Origin: Hydrogenophaga sp.
Lineage (GTDB): Bacteria > Pseudomonadota > Gammaproteobacteria > Burkholderiales > Burkholderiaceae_C
DNA: 22,147 nucleotides
Assembly (NCBI GenBank): GCA_025458415.1
Contig: JALOSN010000003.1
Coordinates: 1 to 22,147 of the forward strand
Direction: 5' to 3'
Positions 6,233 through 14,448 of the stretch are shown one piece after another; positions within the stretch are counted from its first letter, which is position 1; each line of letters starts with the position of its first letter. The position numbers and the translations under genes were made by a program. The notes beneath the pieces were generated by a model that did no database searches, was not told the origin of the DNA, and was given only the letters and a program-made list of their open reading frames with translations.

Positions 6233-7153
6233 ATGAAAAAGTCCCTGATTGCTCTGGCTTCCCTGGCCGTTGTGACGGCAGCCTCCGCCCAGTCCAGCGT
6301 CACGCTGTACGGCATTGCCGACGTCGTCATCCACAAAGACACTGGCGCCAGCACCACGCTGACCTCGGGTGGTGTCAGCACCAGCCGTTGGGGTATCAAG
6401 GGCAGCGAAGACCTCGGTGGTGGCCTGAATGCCAACTTCAACTTCGAGCAAGGCATCAACCTCGGCGACGGCTCCACCGGCAGCGGCTTCAACCGTCAAG
6501 CCTGGATGGGCCTGAGTGGTGGCTTTGGTGAGGTCAAGCTGGGCAAGGCCTGGAACGCCTACGACGACTTCGCAGGTGCTGGCAATTCGGCGTTTGACGC
6601 CAACGTGCTGTCCCCCGCCATCATTGCCCCCTCCTACACCTATGTGGCCAACCCCAACAAGGGCGTGTACTACTCCACCCCGAGCTTCGGTGGTTTCGGT
6701 GCTGCCATCAGTTCGTCTTTCAAGGACGGCGCCAACAACCAGCGCGTGACGGCCTTCCATGTCAAGTACGAGGGCGGCCCGCTGTTCGTGGCTGTGGGCC
6801 AGGAGCGCGACAAGACCGATTCGGGCACGCGCGAAGCCACCCGCCTGGTGGGCACCTACGACTTCGGTGTCGCCACCCTGCGCGCCGCCTTCGGTACGGT
6901 CAAGGACGAGGGTGACGACTACTCCATCGGCGCTGATGTCCCCCTGTCCGATGCACTGACCCTGTCGGGTGGCGTGGTCGCCGTGCGTCCTGATGTCGGC
7001 TCCAACCAGAACGCCTTTGCCCTGGCTGCCAGCTACGCGCTGTCCAAGCGCACCAGCGTCTACACCGGTTTCCGTCGCCTCAACGAAGCGGCCGTCGACG
7101 CCACGGGCGAACCGAAGAACCGCATTGGTGTTGGCCTCAAGCACACCTTCTGA
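6233..7153 (+). CDS. Gram-negative trimeric porin 2 (paralogue of porin 1)
   Basis: A 306-residue porin with the same plan as porin 1: signal peptide 1-19 (cleavage after 'AASA'), mature start 'QSSVTLYGIADVVI', 'SRWGIKGSEDLGGGLNANFNFEQG', 'RQAWMGLSGGFGEVKLGK', and a C-terminal 'RIGVGLKHTF' strand with terminal Phe. ATG at 6233 is preceded by AAGGTGA. The two porins are close in the first 80 residues and in the constriction region but differ in the middle strands and loops, which suggests an old tandem duplication with divergence of the channel. Each has its own upstream region and terminator, so they can be expressed independently. Confidence 0.96.
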   Translation: MKKSLIALASLAVVTAASAQSSVTLYGIADVVIHKDTGASTTLTSGGVSTSRWGIKGSEDLGGGLNANFNFEQGINLGDGSTGSGFNRQAWMGLSGGFGEVKLGKAWNAYDDFAGAGNSAFDANVLSPAIIAPSYTYVANPNKGVYYSTPSFGGFGAAISSSFKDGANNQRVTAFHVKYEGGPLFVAVGQERDKTDSGTREATRLVGTYDFGVATLRAAFGTVKDEGDDYSIGADVPLSDALTLSGGVVAVRPDVGSNQNAFALAASYALSKRTSVYTGFRRLNEAAVDATGEPKNRIGVGLKHTF

Positions 7154-7184
7154 TCGTTCCTTTACGCATCAGACCGTCTGAAGA

Positions 7185-7213
7185 AACCACCCGCTTGCGG
7201 GTGGTTTTTTTTT
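7185..7213 (+). terminator. Intrinsic terminator of porin 2, possibly bidirectional
   Basis: AACCACCCGC (7185-7194) and GCGGGTGGTT (7197-7206) form a perfect 10-bp stem, followed by a run of T to about 7213. On the opposite strand the stem is followed by TTTCTTC, so it may also end the minus-strand ComEA-like transcript. Confidence 0.92.
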
Positions 7214-7247
7214 GCCCTTGGGCCCGTTCCCAGGGCGCCCGGGGCCT

Positions 7248-7619
7248 TCATCGATCGCGCAAGGCAGGCGCTGGCGGAGCAGGACTTCTGGGGGCGTAGC
7301 CAATGGGCCGGGTGGTGTTCGCGGCAGGCCGTGCGTCCACGGCCCTGAAGGCCTGTCCCTGCACCCTCAGACCTTGGTCCGAAAGTCGTGCAGCCCGTTT
7401 GTCCCCGATGCCGGGTACACGCAGAATCAGGTCGTGCCAGTCACGAAAGGGCGCTGCTCGCCGCTGGTGAAGGATGCGTTGTGCGGTGCTTGGTCCGATT
7501 CCCTTGATGCTTTCGAGGTCATCGCCACTGGCCTGGTTCACTTCAACGGCGGCAGAGGCCACCGACAGTCCGAAGCACAGCAAAAGCGCGCATGTCATCG
7601 ACCGGATCCTGGTTCTCAT
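7248..7619 (-). CDS. Small exported ComEA-like helix-hairpin-helix protein
   Basis: A 123-residue protein with a signal peptide (about residues 1-23, 'TCALLLCFGLSVASAA') and one ComEA-type domain of two helix-hairpin-helix motifs: 'VNQASGDDLESIKGIGPSTA' and 'WHDLILRVPGIGDKRAARL'. ComEA proteins bind double-stranded DNA in the periplasm and pull it in during transformation. Burkholderiales carry several short homologues whose role is not always competence. After the domain comes a Pro/Arg-rich tail of about 35 residues ending 'PAPPAPALRDR'. I chose ATG at 7619 because GGGAGA lies 7 nt upstream; an in-frame ATG at 7637 would add six residues. No other competence gene is in the window. Confidence 0.82.
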   Translation of the reverse strand: MRTRIRSMTCALLLCFGLSVASAAVEVNQASGDDLESIKGIGPSTAQRILHQRRAAPFRDWHDLILRVPGIGDKRAARLSDQGLRVQGQAFRAVDARPAANTTRPIGYAPRSPAPPAPALRDR

Positions 7620-7865
7620 GTGCTCTCCCTGGTTCATGTCATGGTGTCCGGTGGTTCGCGCGTCTCATGGCGGGACTCCACCGGAGCGGCTGTCATGATG
7701 GCGGGACAGCACCGAAACGGCATGCCCCATCGAGGGGAGGTCTCCGCTTCATGGCGGTGCCATGCGCGCATGCGTGTGCCGAGGGTGTGCACAACGCGCT
7801 GACACCTCGGAGACGGCCCGGGCCCTGGCTTCGGGTAAGTCCGATGGGGCAGGCAGGAACATTTG

Positions 7866-7894
7866 TTGCATAGTGCAGGGATGTTCATTTTTAT
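7866..7894 (+). promoter_or_regulatory. Weak promoter candidate for the ABC operon
   Basis: TTGCAT (7866-7871), 17 bp, TTTTAT (7889-7894), each 4 of 6 to consensus. A start near 7901 would leave a very short leader before the ATG at 7910, and no clear ribosome site is seen. The rest of the 7620-7909 divergent gap shows nothing I can name. Confidence 0.3.
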
Positions 7895-7909
7895 TTCAGG
7901 TGTCAAGCA

Positions 7910-9493
7910 ATGAAACACACCCTGACGATGCGAGCCGTGGTCGTGGGCGCCGCCCTGTCAATGGGCATGGGACTGGCCCATGCCAAGACCTTCAAATGGA
8001 CCAGTGCGAGCGATATCCCGACCTGGGACATCCACTCGCAGAACAACGCGCTGGCCAACGGCGTGCACGCCTCGGTCTACGAGTCTCTGGTCTACTACAA
8101 CAGCCGCACGTTCAAGCCCGAGCCGCTGCTGGCCACCAGCTGGACGCAGGTCTCGCCCACCCAGCTGCGCATGACCTTGCGCACCGGTGTGAAATTCCAC
8201 GATGGCAGCAACTTCACGGCAGACGATGCCGTGTTCTCGCTGCAGCGGGCCATGGCCAAGACGTCCAACTTCAACGTCTATACCCAGGGCATCACCCGCG
8301 TGGTGAAAGTCAATGACAACACCATCGACATCATCACCGGCGGCCCCAACCCGGTGCTGATCAACCAGCTGACCGAGCTGCGCATGATGAGCAAGGCCTG
8401 GGCCGAGAAGAACAACTCGGTCGAGCCCAAGGACATCAAGACGCAGGACGAGAACTTTGCCCACCGCAACGCCATGGGCACCGGGCCGTTCATGCTCAAG
8501 GAGTGGCAGCCCGACCAGAAGATCGTGCTGACCCGCAACCCCAACTGGTGGGGCAAGGCCGAAGGCAACGTGACCGAGATCGTGTACACCCCCGTGCGCA
8601 ACGTGGCCACCCGCATGGCGGCCCTGCTGTCGGGCGAGGTCGATTTCGTGCTGGACCCGAGCCCTCAGGACCTGCCCCGCATTCGCAGCAACAACGCCCT
8701 CAAGGTGATGGACGGAGTGGAAAACCGCACCATCTTCTTCGGCATGGACCAGTTCCGCGATGAACTGCCCGGCAGCAACGTCAAGGGCAAGAACCCGCTC
8801 AAGGATGTGCGCGTGCGCAAAGCGTTGTACCAGGCCATCGACATGAACTCGATTGCCCGGGTCACTCTGCGGGGGCTGGGGCAGCCCACCGGTGCACTCG
8901 TCGCACCGCAGGTGGCTGGCTGGACCGAATCCGTCCACCAGCGCTACCCGTTCGACGTGGCTGCCGCGCAGAAGCTGCTGGCCGATGCCGGGTACAAGGA
9001 CGGCTTCGAGGTCGACTTCGCCTGCCCGAACAACCGCTACATCAACGACGAGGCGATCTGCCAGGCGGTCACGGCGATGTGGGCGCGCATCGGGGTCAAG
9101 GCGAAGCTGCGCACGCTGCCGCTGGCCACCTATTTCCCGATGATCCAGCGCTACGAGGCCAGCATCTACATGCTGGGCTGGGGAGTGCCGACTTTTGATG
9201 CGCTGTACAGCCTGCAGTCGCTGGTCCGGACTGTGGGCACCGGAGGCGATGGCAACTACAACGTCGGTCGCTACAGCAACCCGAAGATGGACGCCATCAT
9301 CGACCGGGCCAAGACCGAGACCGACCCCTTCATCCGTCCGCGCCTGCTGACGGAGGCCCTGCAGCTGCAGAACGAGGATGTGGCCCACATTCCGCTGCAC
9401 AACCAGATCATCCCCTGGGCCATGAAGCAGAACATCGAGGTGGTGCACCGTGCCGACAACCGGCTCGACTGGCGACTCATCAAGGTAAACTGA
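7910..9493 (+). CDS. Peptide-type ABC transporter periplasmic binding protein 1 (SBP family 5)
   Basis: A 527-residue protein of the DppA/OppA family that captures peptides or related compounds in the periplasm and delivers them to the DppBC-type channel. The signal peptide ends at 'GLAHA' (about residue 25) with no lipobox cysteine, so it should be soluble. Family features are 'PLLATSWTQVSPTQLRMTLR', 'GVKFHDGSNFTADDAVFSLQ' and 'TGPFMLKEWQPDQKIVLTRN'. A late segment with two cysteines ('FACPNNRYINDEAICQAV') is also found in binding protein 2 and may form a disulfide. It is the first gene of the operon and is followed by a strong stem-loop. The substrate is not predictable; opines, di/tripeptides, glutathione or N-acyl amino acids are all known for this family. 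Confidence 0.92.
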   Translation: MKHTLTMRAVVVGAALSMGMGLAHAKTFKWTSASDIPTWDIHSQNNALANGVHASVYESLVYYNSRTFKPEPLLATSWTQVSPTQLRMTLRTGVKFHDGSNFTADDAVFSLQRAMAKTSNFNVYTQGITRVVKVNDNTIDIITGGPNPVLINQLTELRMMSKAWAEKNNSVEPKDIKTQDENFAHRNAMGTGPFMLKEWQPDQKIVLTRNPNWWGKAEGNVTEIVYTPVRNVATRMAALLSGEVDFVLDPSPQDLPRIRSNNALKVMDGVENRTIFFGMDQFRDELPGSNVKGKNPLKDVRVRKALYQAIDMNSIARVTLRGLGQPTGALVAPQVAGWTESVHQRYPFDVAAAQKLLADAGYKDGFEVDFACPNNRYINDEAICQAVTAMWARIGVKAKLRTLPLATYFPMIQRYEASIYMLGWGVPTFDALYSLQSLVRTVGTGGDGNYNVGRYSNPKMDAIIDRAKTETDPFIRPRLLTEALQLQNEDVAHIPLHNQIIPWAMKQNIEVVHRADNRLDWRLIKVN

Positions 9494-9506
9494 GTCGGTT
9501 CTTCTG

Positions 9507-9534
9507 CGGGTCGCCCACTCGCGTGGGCGACCCG
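9507..9534 (+). terminator. Intercistronic stem-loop between binding protein 1 and permease B
   Basis: CGGGTCGCCCAC (9507-9518) and GTGGGCGACCCG (9523-9534) form a perfect 12-bp stem with a TCGC loop, followed by TTCTTC rather than a full T-run. It may be a leaky terminator or an mRNA-stabilising structure that raises binding-protein output above the downstream genes. The permease ATG is 17 nt later with no clear ribosome site. Confidence 0.7.
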
Positions 9535-9551
9535 TTCTTCATTGCATATCC

Positions 9552-10535
9552 ATGTTCGCATTCATCCTGCGGCGGCTGGTCCAGGCGGTGATCGTCATGA
9601 TCAGCGTCGCCTTCATCGCCTTCATGCTGTTCCAGTACGTCGGCGACCCTGTCGTCTTTCTGCTGGGGCAGGACGCCACACCCGAACAGATTCGCGAACT
9701 GCGCGCCGACCTCGGACTGGACAAGCCGTTCCTGTACCAGTTCGCTGCCTTCCTGGGCAATGCGGTCCAGGGCGAGTTCGGTCTGAGCCTTCGGCAGGGT
9801 GCCAAGGTTTCGCGGCTGATCGCCGAGCGTTTTCCGGCCACACTGGAACTGGCGCTGGTGGCTGCAGGACTGGCACTGCTCATCGGCATTCCGATGGGCG
9901 TGTACGCCGCACTGCGCAGGGGCACCTTCATGAGCCAGGTGTTCATGACGGTGTCGCTGCTGGGCGTGTCGCTGCCGACGTTTCTGATCGGCATCCTGCT
10001 GATCCTGGTGTTTGCCGTCAACCTGGGCTGGTTTCCCAGTTTTGGTCGCGGCGAGGTGACTCAACTGGGCTGGTGGACGACCGGCCTGCTGACGGCCAAG
10101 GGCTGGCACCACATCACGCTGCCAGCCATCACGCTGGCCATCTTCCAGCTCACACTGATCATGCGCCTGGTGCGTGCCGAGATGCTGGAAGTGCTGCGCA
10201 CCGACTACATCAAGTTTGCAAGGGCACGAGGCCTGACCGACCGGGCGGTGCATTTCGGCCATGCGCTGAAGAACACGCTGGTTCCCGTGATGACCATCAC
10301 CGGACTGCAGCTTGGCGGCCTGATTGCTTTTGCCATCATCACTGAAACGGTTTTCCAGTGGCCGGGCATGGGGCTGCTGTTCATTCAGGCGGTCACCTTT
10401 GCCGACATTCCGGTCATGGCCGCCTACCTGTGCCTGATCGCCCTCATCTTCGTGGTGATCAACCTGATTGTCGACCTGCTGTATTTCGCTGTCGATCCCC
10501 GCTTGCGCGTCGAGCGAGCGGGTGGTGGACACTGA
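9552..10535 (+). CDS. Peptide-type ABC transporter permease, DppB-like
   Basis: A 327-residue inner-membrane permease. The N-terminal 'MFAFILRRLVQAVIVMISVAF' helix is the DppB/OppB signature, followed by the periplasmic loop 'LRADLGLDKPFLYQF' and about five further hydrophobic segments. The cytoplasmic EAA loop that contacts the ATPases is at about residues 213-247 ('TDYIKFARARGLTDRAVHFG' then 'ALKNTLVPV'). It ends 10 bp before the amidohydrolase ATG. It pairs with the DppC-like permease at 13533, from which it is separated by two genes. The family is secure; the substrate is unknown. Confidence 0.94.
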   Translation: MFAFILRRLVQAVIVMISVAFIAFMLFQYVGDPVVFLLGQDATPEQIRELRADLGLDKPFLYQFAAFLGNAVQGEFGLSLRQGAKVSRLIAERFPATLELALVAAGLALLIGIPMGVYAALRRGTFMSQVFMTVSLLGVSLPTFLIGILLILVFAVNLGWFPSFGRGEVTQLGWWTTGLLTAKGWHHITLPAITLAIFQLTLIMRLVRAEMLEVLRTDYIKFARARGLTDRAVHFGHALKNTLVPVMTITGLQLGGLIAFAIITETVFQWPGMGLLFIQAVTFADIPVMAAYLCLIALIFVVINLIVDLLYFAVDPRLRVERAGGGH

Positions 10536-10545
10536 CCGACGCACC

Positions 10546-11763
10546 ATGCTTGCTCCACGCATCAAGGCCCACGGGCGTGCATTTGCACACATTGCGGCCC
10601 TGCATCCGGAACTCACTGCCTTTCGCCGGGACCTGCACGCGCACCCTGAACTCGGCTTTGAAGAGCACTACACGGCCAGGCGTGTGGTGGAGGCACTGAA
10701 AGTCTGCGGGGCCGACGAAATCCACACGGGTATCGGCCGCACCGGCGTGGTGGCGGTGATCCATGGTCGCCAGCGGCAGAGCGGCCGGATGATCGGCCTG
10801 CGCGCCGACATGGATGCCTTGCCCATCACCGAACAGAACGACTTCGCCTGGCGTTCATCCCGCCCAGGCATGATGCACGGCTGCGGGCACGACGGGCATG
10901 TCGCCATGCTGGTGGGGGCGGCACGTTACCTGGCCGAGACACGCCAGTTCGACGGTTCGGCCGTGCTGATCTTCCAGCCGGGTGAAGAGGGGTTTGCAGG
11001 TGCCAAGGCCATGATCGAAGATGGCCTGTTCGACCGTTTTCCGGTCGAATCGGTCTATGCCATGCACAACTGGCCGCAGATGCGGCCCGGGACAGTGGGG
11101 GTCAACCCCGGTCCCATGATGGCGGCTGCCGACCGGATCACCATCGAGATCACCGGCAAGGGTGGCCACGGCGCCCACCCCTACCTCACGGTCGACCCGG
11201 TGCTGGTGGCCGGGCACATCATCACGGCGGTGCAGAGCATTGTGTCCCGCAACGTGCGGGCCATCGACAGCGCCGTCATCAGCCTGTGCGCGATGCACGC
11301 CGGTGACATGGCCGCCTTCAGTGTCGTGCCTGGCAAGGCCACGCTGGTGGGTACGGTCCGGACCTTCAGCCCGGAGGTGCAGGAGATGGTCGAGCGGCGC
11401 CTGCACGAGGTCTGCTCGGGCGTGGCCCTGGGACTCGGGGCCTCGGTGCACCTGAATTACGAGCGGATCTACCCCGCCACCATCAACAGCGGCCCTCAGG
11501 CGCGTTTCGCGGGCGACGTGGCAGAGCTTCTGCTCGGCGAAGACCACGTCGAGCGCGACATGGAACCAAGCATGGGGGCCGAAGACTTCTCTTTCATGCT
11601 GCAGGTCAAGCCCGGCGCCTACCTGCGCCTGGGTCAGGGCGGAGAGGGCAGCTGCATGCTGCACAACACCCGATACGATTTCAACGACGACGTGTTGCCA
11701 TTGGGCGCCGCGTTGCATGCTGGCCTGGTCGAGCAGGGGCTTCCCCTTGCTCCGGCAGGCTGA
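10546..11763 (+). CDS. M20 family metallo-amidohydrolase (hippurate hydrolase / aminoacylase-like)
   Basis: A 405-residue M20D-type peptidase that removes an N-acyl or N-terminal group from amino-acid conjugates. Motifs are 'LRRDLHAHPELGFEE'-like at 26-40, 'LRADMDALPI' (85-94), metal residues C113/H115 in 'MHGCGHDGH', E147/E148 in 'FQPGEEG', H174 in 'AMHNWP', the dimerisation-domain 'GKGGHGAHPY' (204-213), 'MGAEDFSFM' (343-351) and H373 in 'MLHNTRYDFND'. There is no signal peptide, so it acts in the cytoplasm on material brought in by the surrounding transporter. Start ATG 10546 follows the permease stop by 10 bp; an earlier ATG at 10468 overlaps the permease and lacks family sequence. It may hydrolyse an N-acyl amino acid or a dipeptide; sequence alone does not decide. 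Confidence 0.93.
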   Translation: MLAPRIKAHGRAFAHIAALHPELTAFRRDLHAHPELGFEEHYTARRVVEALKVCGADEIHTGIGRTGVVAVIHGRQRQSGRMIGLRADMDALPITEQNDFAWRSSRPGMMHGCGHDGHVAMLVGAARYLAETRQFDGSAVLIFQPGEEGFAGAKAMIEDGLFDRFPVESVYAMHNWPQMRPGTVGVNPGPMMAAADRITIEITGKGGHGAHPYLTVDPVLVAGHIITAVQSIVSRNVRAIDSAVISLCAMHAGDMAAFSVVPGKATLVGTVRTFSPEVQEMVERRLHEVCSGVALGLGASVHLNYERIYPATINSGPQARFAGDVAELLLGEDHVERDMEPSMGAEDFSFMLQVKPGAYLRLGQGGEGSCMLHNTRYDFNDDVLPLGAALHAGLVEQGLPLAPAG

Positions 11764-11815
11764 TCCACGACCGACTTTCCCATCACCAACCCAACTTCCA
11801 CGCAGGAGCAAGGAC

Positions 11816-13393
11816 ATGAACCTCAGAAAAACACTGGTCTGCAGTCTGGTGGTGGCCGCCATGGCCACGGTTGCCACAGCGTCGGCCCAGACCGTGCGCA
11901 TCGGCAATCAGGGCGATGCACTTTCGATGGACCCGCATTCGCTCAACGAGTCGCTGCAGCTGAGCGTCACCGGCAACGTGTACGAGCCCCTGGTCGACCG
12001 CAATGCCGACCTCCAGCTGGTGCCAGGCCTGGCCACATCCTGGAAGCAGACCTCGCCCACGGTCTGGCGCTTCGAACTGCGCAAGGGCGTGACCTTCCAT
12101 GACGGCAAGCCCTTCACCGCAGACGACGTCCTGTTCTCGTTTGAGCGCGCGTCAGGGGACGGCTCCGACATGAAGAGCTACACCAACGACATTCAGGCGG
12201 TGCGCAAGATCGACAGCCACACCATCGAGATCGAAACCAAGGCGCCCTTTCCCATCCTGCCTGATGTGATCTCGCTGGTCTACATCATGAGCAAGCAGTG
12301 GGCCGAGGAGAACCAGGCCACCCGTCCGGTGGACCGCCGCAAGGGTGTCGAGAACGCCGCGTCGTTCCGTGCCAATGGCACAGGTCCTTTCCGCCTGCGT
12401 GAGCGCCAGCCCAACGTCAAGACCAGCTTTGTGCGCAACGGCAACTACTGGGGCAAGATCGAAGGCAATGTGGTGAACGTGGAGTTCACACCGATCGGCA
12501 ACGATGCCACCCGCGTCGCAGCGCTGCTGTCCGGGCAGGTCGATGTCATCGAGCCGGTGCCACTGCAGGACGTGGCCCGCATCAACGCGGGCGGCAAGTC
12601 CAAGGTGATGCAGGCACCTGAACTGCGCACCATTTTCCTGGGCATGGACCAGAAGCGTGACGAGCTGCTGTATTCGAGTGTCAAGGGCAAGAACCCCTTC
12701 AAGGACAAGCGCGTGCGGCAGGCCTTCTACCAGGCCATCGACATCAACGGCATTCAGCGCACCGTGATGCGGGGCGCGTCCAACCCGACCGCCCTGATGG
12801 TGGGGCCGGGTATCAACGGCTTCGACGCGGCGCTCAACAAGCGACTGCCGTTTGACATCGAGGCGGCCAAGAAGCTGCTGGCCGATGCTGGCTACCCGAA
12901 CGGCTTCGAAGTGACCATGAACTGCCCGAACGACCGTTATGTCAATGACGGCGCGATCTGCCAGGCCGTGACGGCCAACCTCGCGCGTATCGGCGTCAAG
13001 GTCAACCTCCAGGCGGAGACCAAGGGCACCTACTTCCCCAAGATCCTGCGCCGTGACACCAGTTTCTACCTGCTGGGCTGGACGCCGGGCACCTATGACG
13101 CCCACAACCCCCTCAACGCGCTGATGCGCTGCGTGGACGACAAGGGCGCTGGCCAGTTCAACCTGGGCTCCTACTGCAATCCCAAAGTGGACGAACTCAC
13201 GCTGAAGATCCAGTCGGAGACCGACGCGACCAAGCGACAGGCCATGATCAGCGAGGCCTTCAAGATCCACGCCGACGACATCGGTCACCTGCCGCTTCAC
13301 CAGCAGGCGCTGGCCTGGGGCGTGGCCAGCAACGTGACGCTCAAGCAGCGCGCCGACAACTTCATGCCCTTCCGTTATGTGAGCGTAAAGTGA
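11816..13393 (+). CDS. Peptide-type ABC transporter periplasmic binding protein 2 (paralogue of binding protein 1)
   Basis: A 525-residue SBP family 5 protein. Signal peptide 'LVVAAMATVATASA' precedes mature 'QTVRIGNQGDALSMDPHSLN'. It is clearly related to binding protein 1 along its whole length ('GVTFHDGKPFTADDVLFSFE', 'IFLGMDQKRDELLYSSVKGK', 'CPNDRYVNDGAICQAVTAN'), including the paired cysteines, with an additional cysteine pair near 'LMRCVDDKGAGQFNLGSYCN' that binding protein 1 lacks. ATG at 11816 has a strong AGGAGCAAGGA site. Its position between the amidohydrolase and permease C, inside one operon with a second binding protein, suggests two receptors share one translocator. Confidence 0.93.
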   Translation: MNLRKTLVCSLVVAAMATVATASAQTVRIGNQGDALSMDPHSLNESLQLSVTGNVYEPLVDRNADLQLVPGLATSWKQTSPTVWRFELRKGVTFHDGKPFTADDVLFSFERASGDGSDMKSYTNDIQAVRKIDSHTIEIETKAPFPILPDVISLVYIMSKQWAEENQATRPVDRRKGVENAASFRANGTGPFRLRERQPNVKTSFVRNGNYWGKIEGNVVNVEFTPIGNDATRVAALLSGQVDVIEPVPLQDVARINAGGKSKVMQAPELRTIFLGMDQKRDELLYSSVKGKNPFKDKRVRQAFYQAIDINGIQRTVMRGASNPTALMVGPGINGFDAALNKRLPFDIEAAKKLLADAGYPNGFEVTMNCPNDRYVNDGAICQAVTANLARIGVKVNLQAETKGTYFPKILRRDTSFYLLGWTPGTYDAHNPLNALMRCVDDKGAGQFNLGSYCNPKVDELTLKIQSETDATKRQAMISEAFKIHADDIGHLPLHQQALAWGVASNVTLKQRADNFMPFRYVSVK

Positions 13394-13409
13394 TCACCCC
13401 TGGCCGCCA

Positions 13410-13440
13410 GCGGTGCGCACCTTCGCGAGGGTGTCGCCGC
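13410..13440 (+). other. Stem-loop after binding protein 2
   Basis: GCGGTG (13410-13415) pairs with CGCCGC (13435-13440), with one G-U, and CACC (13418-13421) with GGTG (13430-13433). An internal CG/T bulge separates the two helices. No T-run follows. It lies in the 139-bp gap between binding protein 2 and permease C, in the same relative position as the stem-loop after binding protein 1. Confidence 0.45.
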
Positions 13441-13532
13441 GGCGGTCTGGCCGGGCCGGATCGGCACCGGTGCCAGGTGTCTCATGATTCGTTCGCCCAT
13501 GGCAGATCCTTACCCCTAGCGAGACGTTCCAA

Positions 13533-14444
13533 TTGATCGCCACACTTCGACGCTGGGCCGACAGCGATGTCGGCTACAGCTTTCTGCATTCACCCACCGC
13601 CATCGTGGCGGCGGTGATCGCATTCGTCTGCATCTTCTGCGCCGTGTTTGCGCCCTGGGTCGCGCCGCACAACCCCTTTGACCTGGCCACGCTGGAGCTG
13701 TCCAATGCAAGGCTTCCGCCGGCATGGCACGCCGATGGCTCGAAGGCTTTTCTGCTCGGAACCGATGATCAGGGCAGGGACATCCTCTCGGCGCTCATGT
13801 ATGGCGCACGGATTTCCCTGGCCGTCGGTCTGGCCTCGGTGGTCCTGTCGGTCATCGTCGGGGTGGCGTTCGGACTGCTGGCCGGTTTCCTGGGCGGCTG
13901 GATCGATGCCGTGCTCATGCGTCTGTGCGACGTGATGCTCTCGTTCCCGGCCATTCTGGTGGCCCTGCTGATCGCTGGCGTCGGACGCGCGCTTTTTCCC
14001 AACGCCCATGAGACCCTGGCCTTCGGTGTGCTGATCATTTCGATCTCGCTCACCGGCTGGGTCCAGTATGCGCGCACCGTCCGGGGCTCGACCCTGGTCG
14101 AGCGCAGCAAGGAGTATGTGCAGGCGGCCCGGGTCACCGGCGTGGCCCCACTGCGCATCATGCACAGCCACGTGCTGCCCAACGTCATGGGCCCGGTGCT
14201 GGTTCTGGCCACCATTCAGGTGGCCACGGCCATCATCACCGAGGCCACGCTTTCCTTTCTGGGTGTCGGTGCGCCACCCACCTCACCATCCCTGGGTACC
14301 CTGATCCGTGTCGGCAACGACTACCTGTTCTCCGGCGAGTGGTGGATCACCATCTTCCCTGGCGCCATGCTGGTCCTGATCGCGCTGTCGGTCAACCTGC
14401 TCGGCGACTGGCTGCGCGACGCCCTGAATCCGCGACTCCAATAA
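13533..14444 (+). CDS. Peptide-type ABC transporter permease, DppC-like (TTG start)
   Basis: A 303-residue inner-membrane permease of the DppC/OppC type: N-terminal helix (about 24-45, 'IVAAVIAFVCIFCAVFAPWV'), the conserved 'LGTDDQGRDILSALMYGARISL' region (about 75-96), several helices, and the EAA loop ('EYVQAARVTGVAPLRIMHSH' then 'VLPNVMGPV'). The reading frame is closed by TGA at 13485, and no ATG or GTG lies between that stop and the conserved region, so TTG at 13533 is the most likely start. The ribosome site is weak, which may lower translation. It ends 4 bp before the ATPase gene and should form the channel with the DppB-like protein. Confidence 0.93.
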   Translation: MIATLRRWADSDVGYSFLHSPTAIVAAVIAFVCIFCAVFAPWVAPHNPFDLATLELSNARLPPAWHADGSKAFLLGTDDQGRDILSALMYGARISLAVGLASVVLSVIVGVAFGLLAGFLGGWIDAVLMRLCDVMLSFPAILVALLIAGVGRALFPNAHETLAFGVLIISISLTGWVQYARTVRGSTLVERSKEYVQAARVTGVAPLRIMHSHVLPNVMGPVLVLATIQVATAIITEATLSFLGVGAPPTSPSLGTLIRVGNDYLFSGEWWITIFPGAMLVLIALSVNLLGDWLRDALNPRLQ

Positions 14445-14448
14445 CACG

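Noticed and set aside
7169..7181. TCAGACCGTCTGA next to the porin 2 terminator, 9 of 10 to a Neisseria DNA-uptake core (GCCGTCTGAA)
   Set aside because: A single copy in 22 kb, and uptake sequences would occur about once per kilobase; chance similarity is more likely.
7958..9448. A long minus-strand open frame opposite binding protein 1
   Set aside because: Same effect: the antisense of a strongly biased plus-strand gene, with no domain and no ribosome site.
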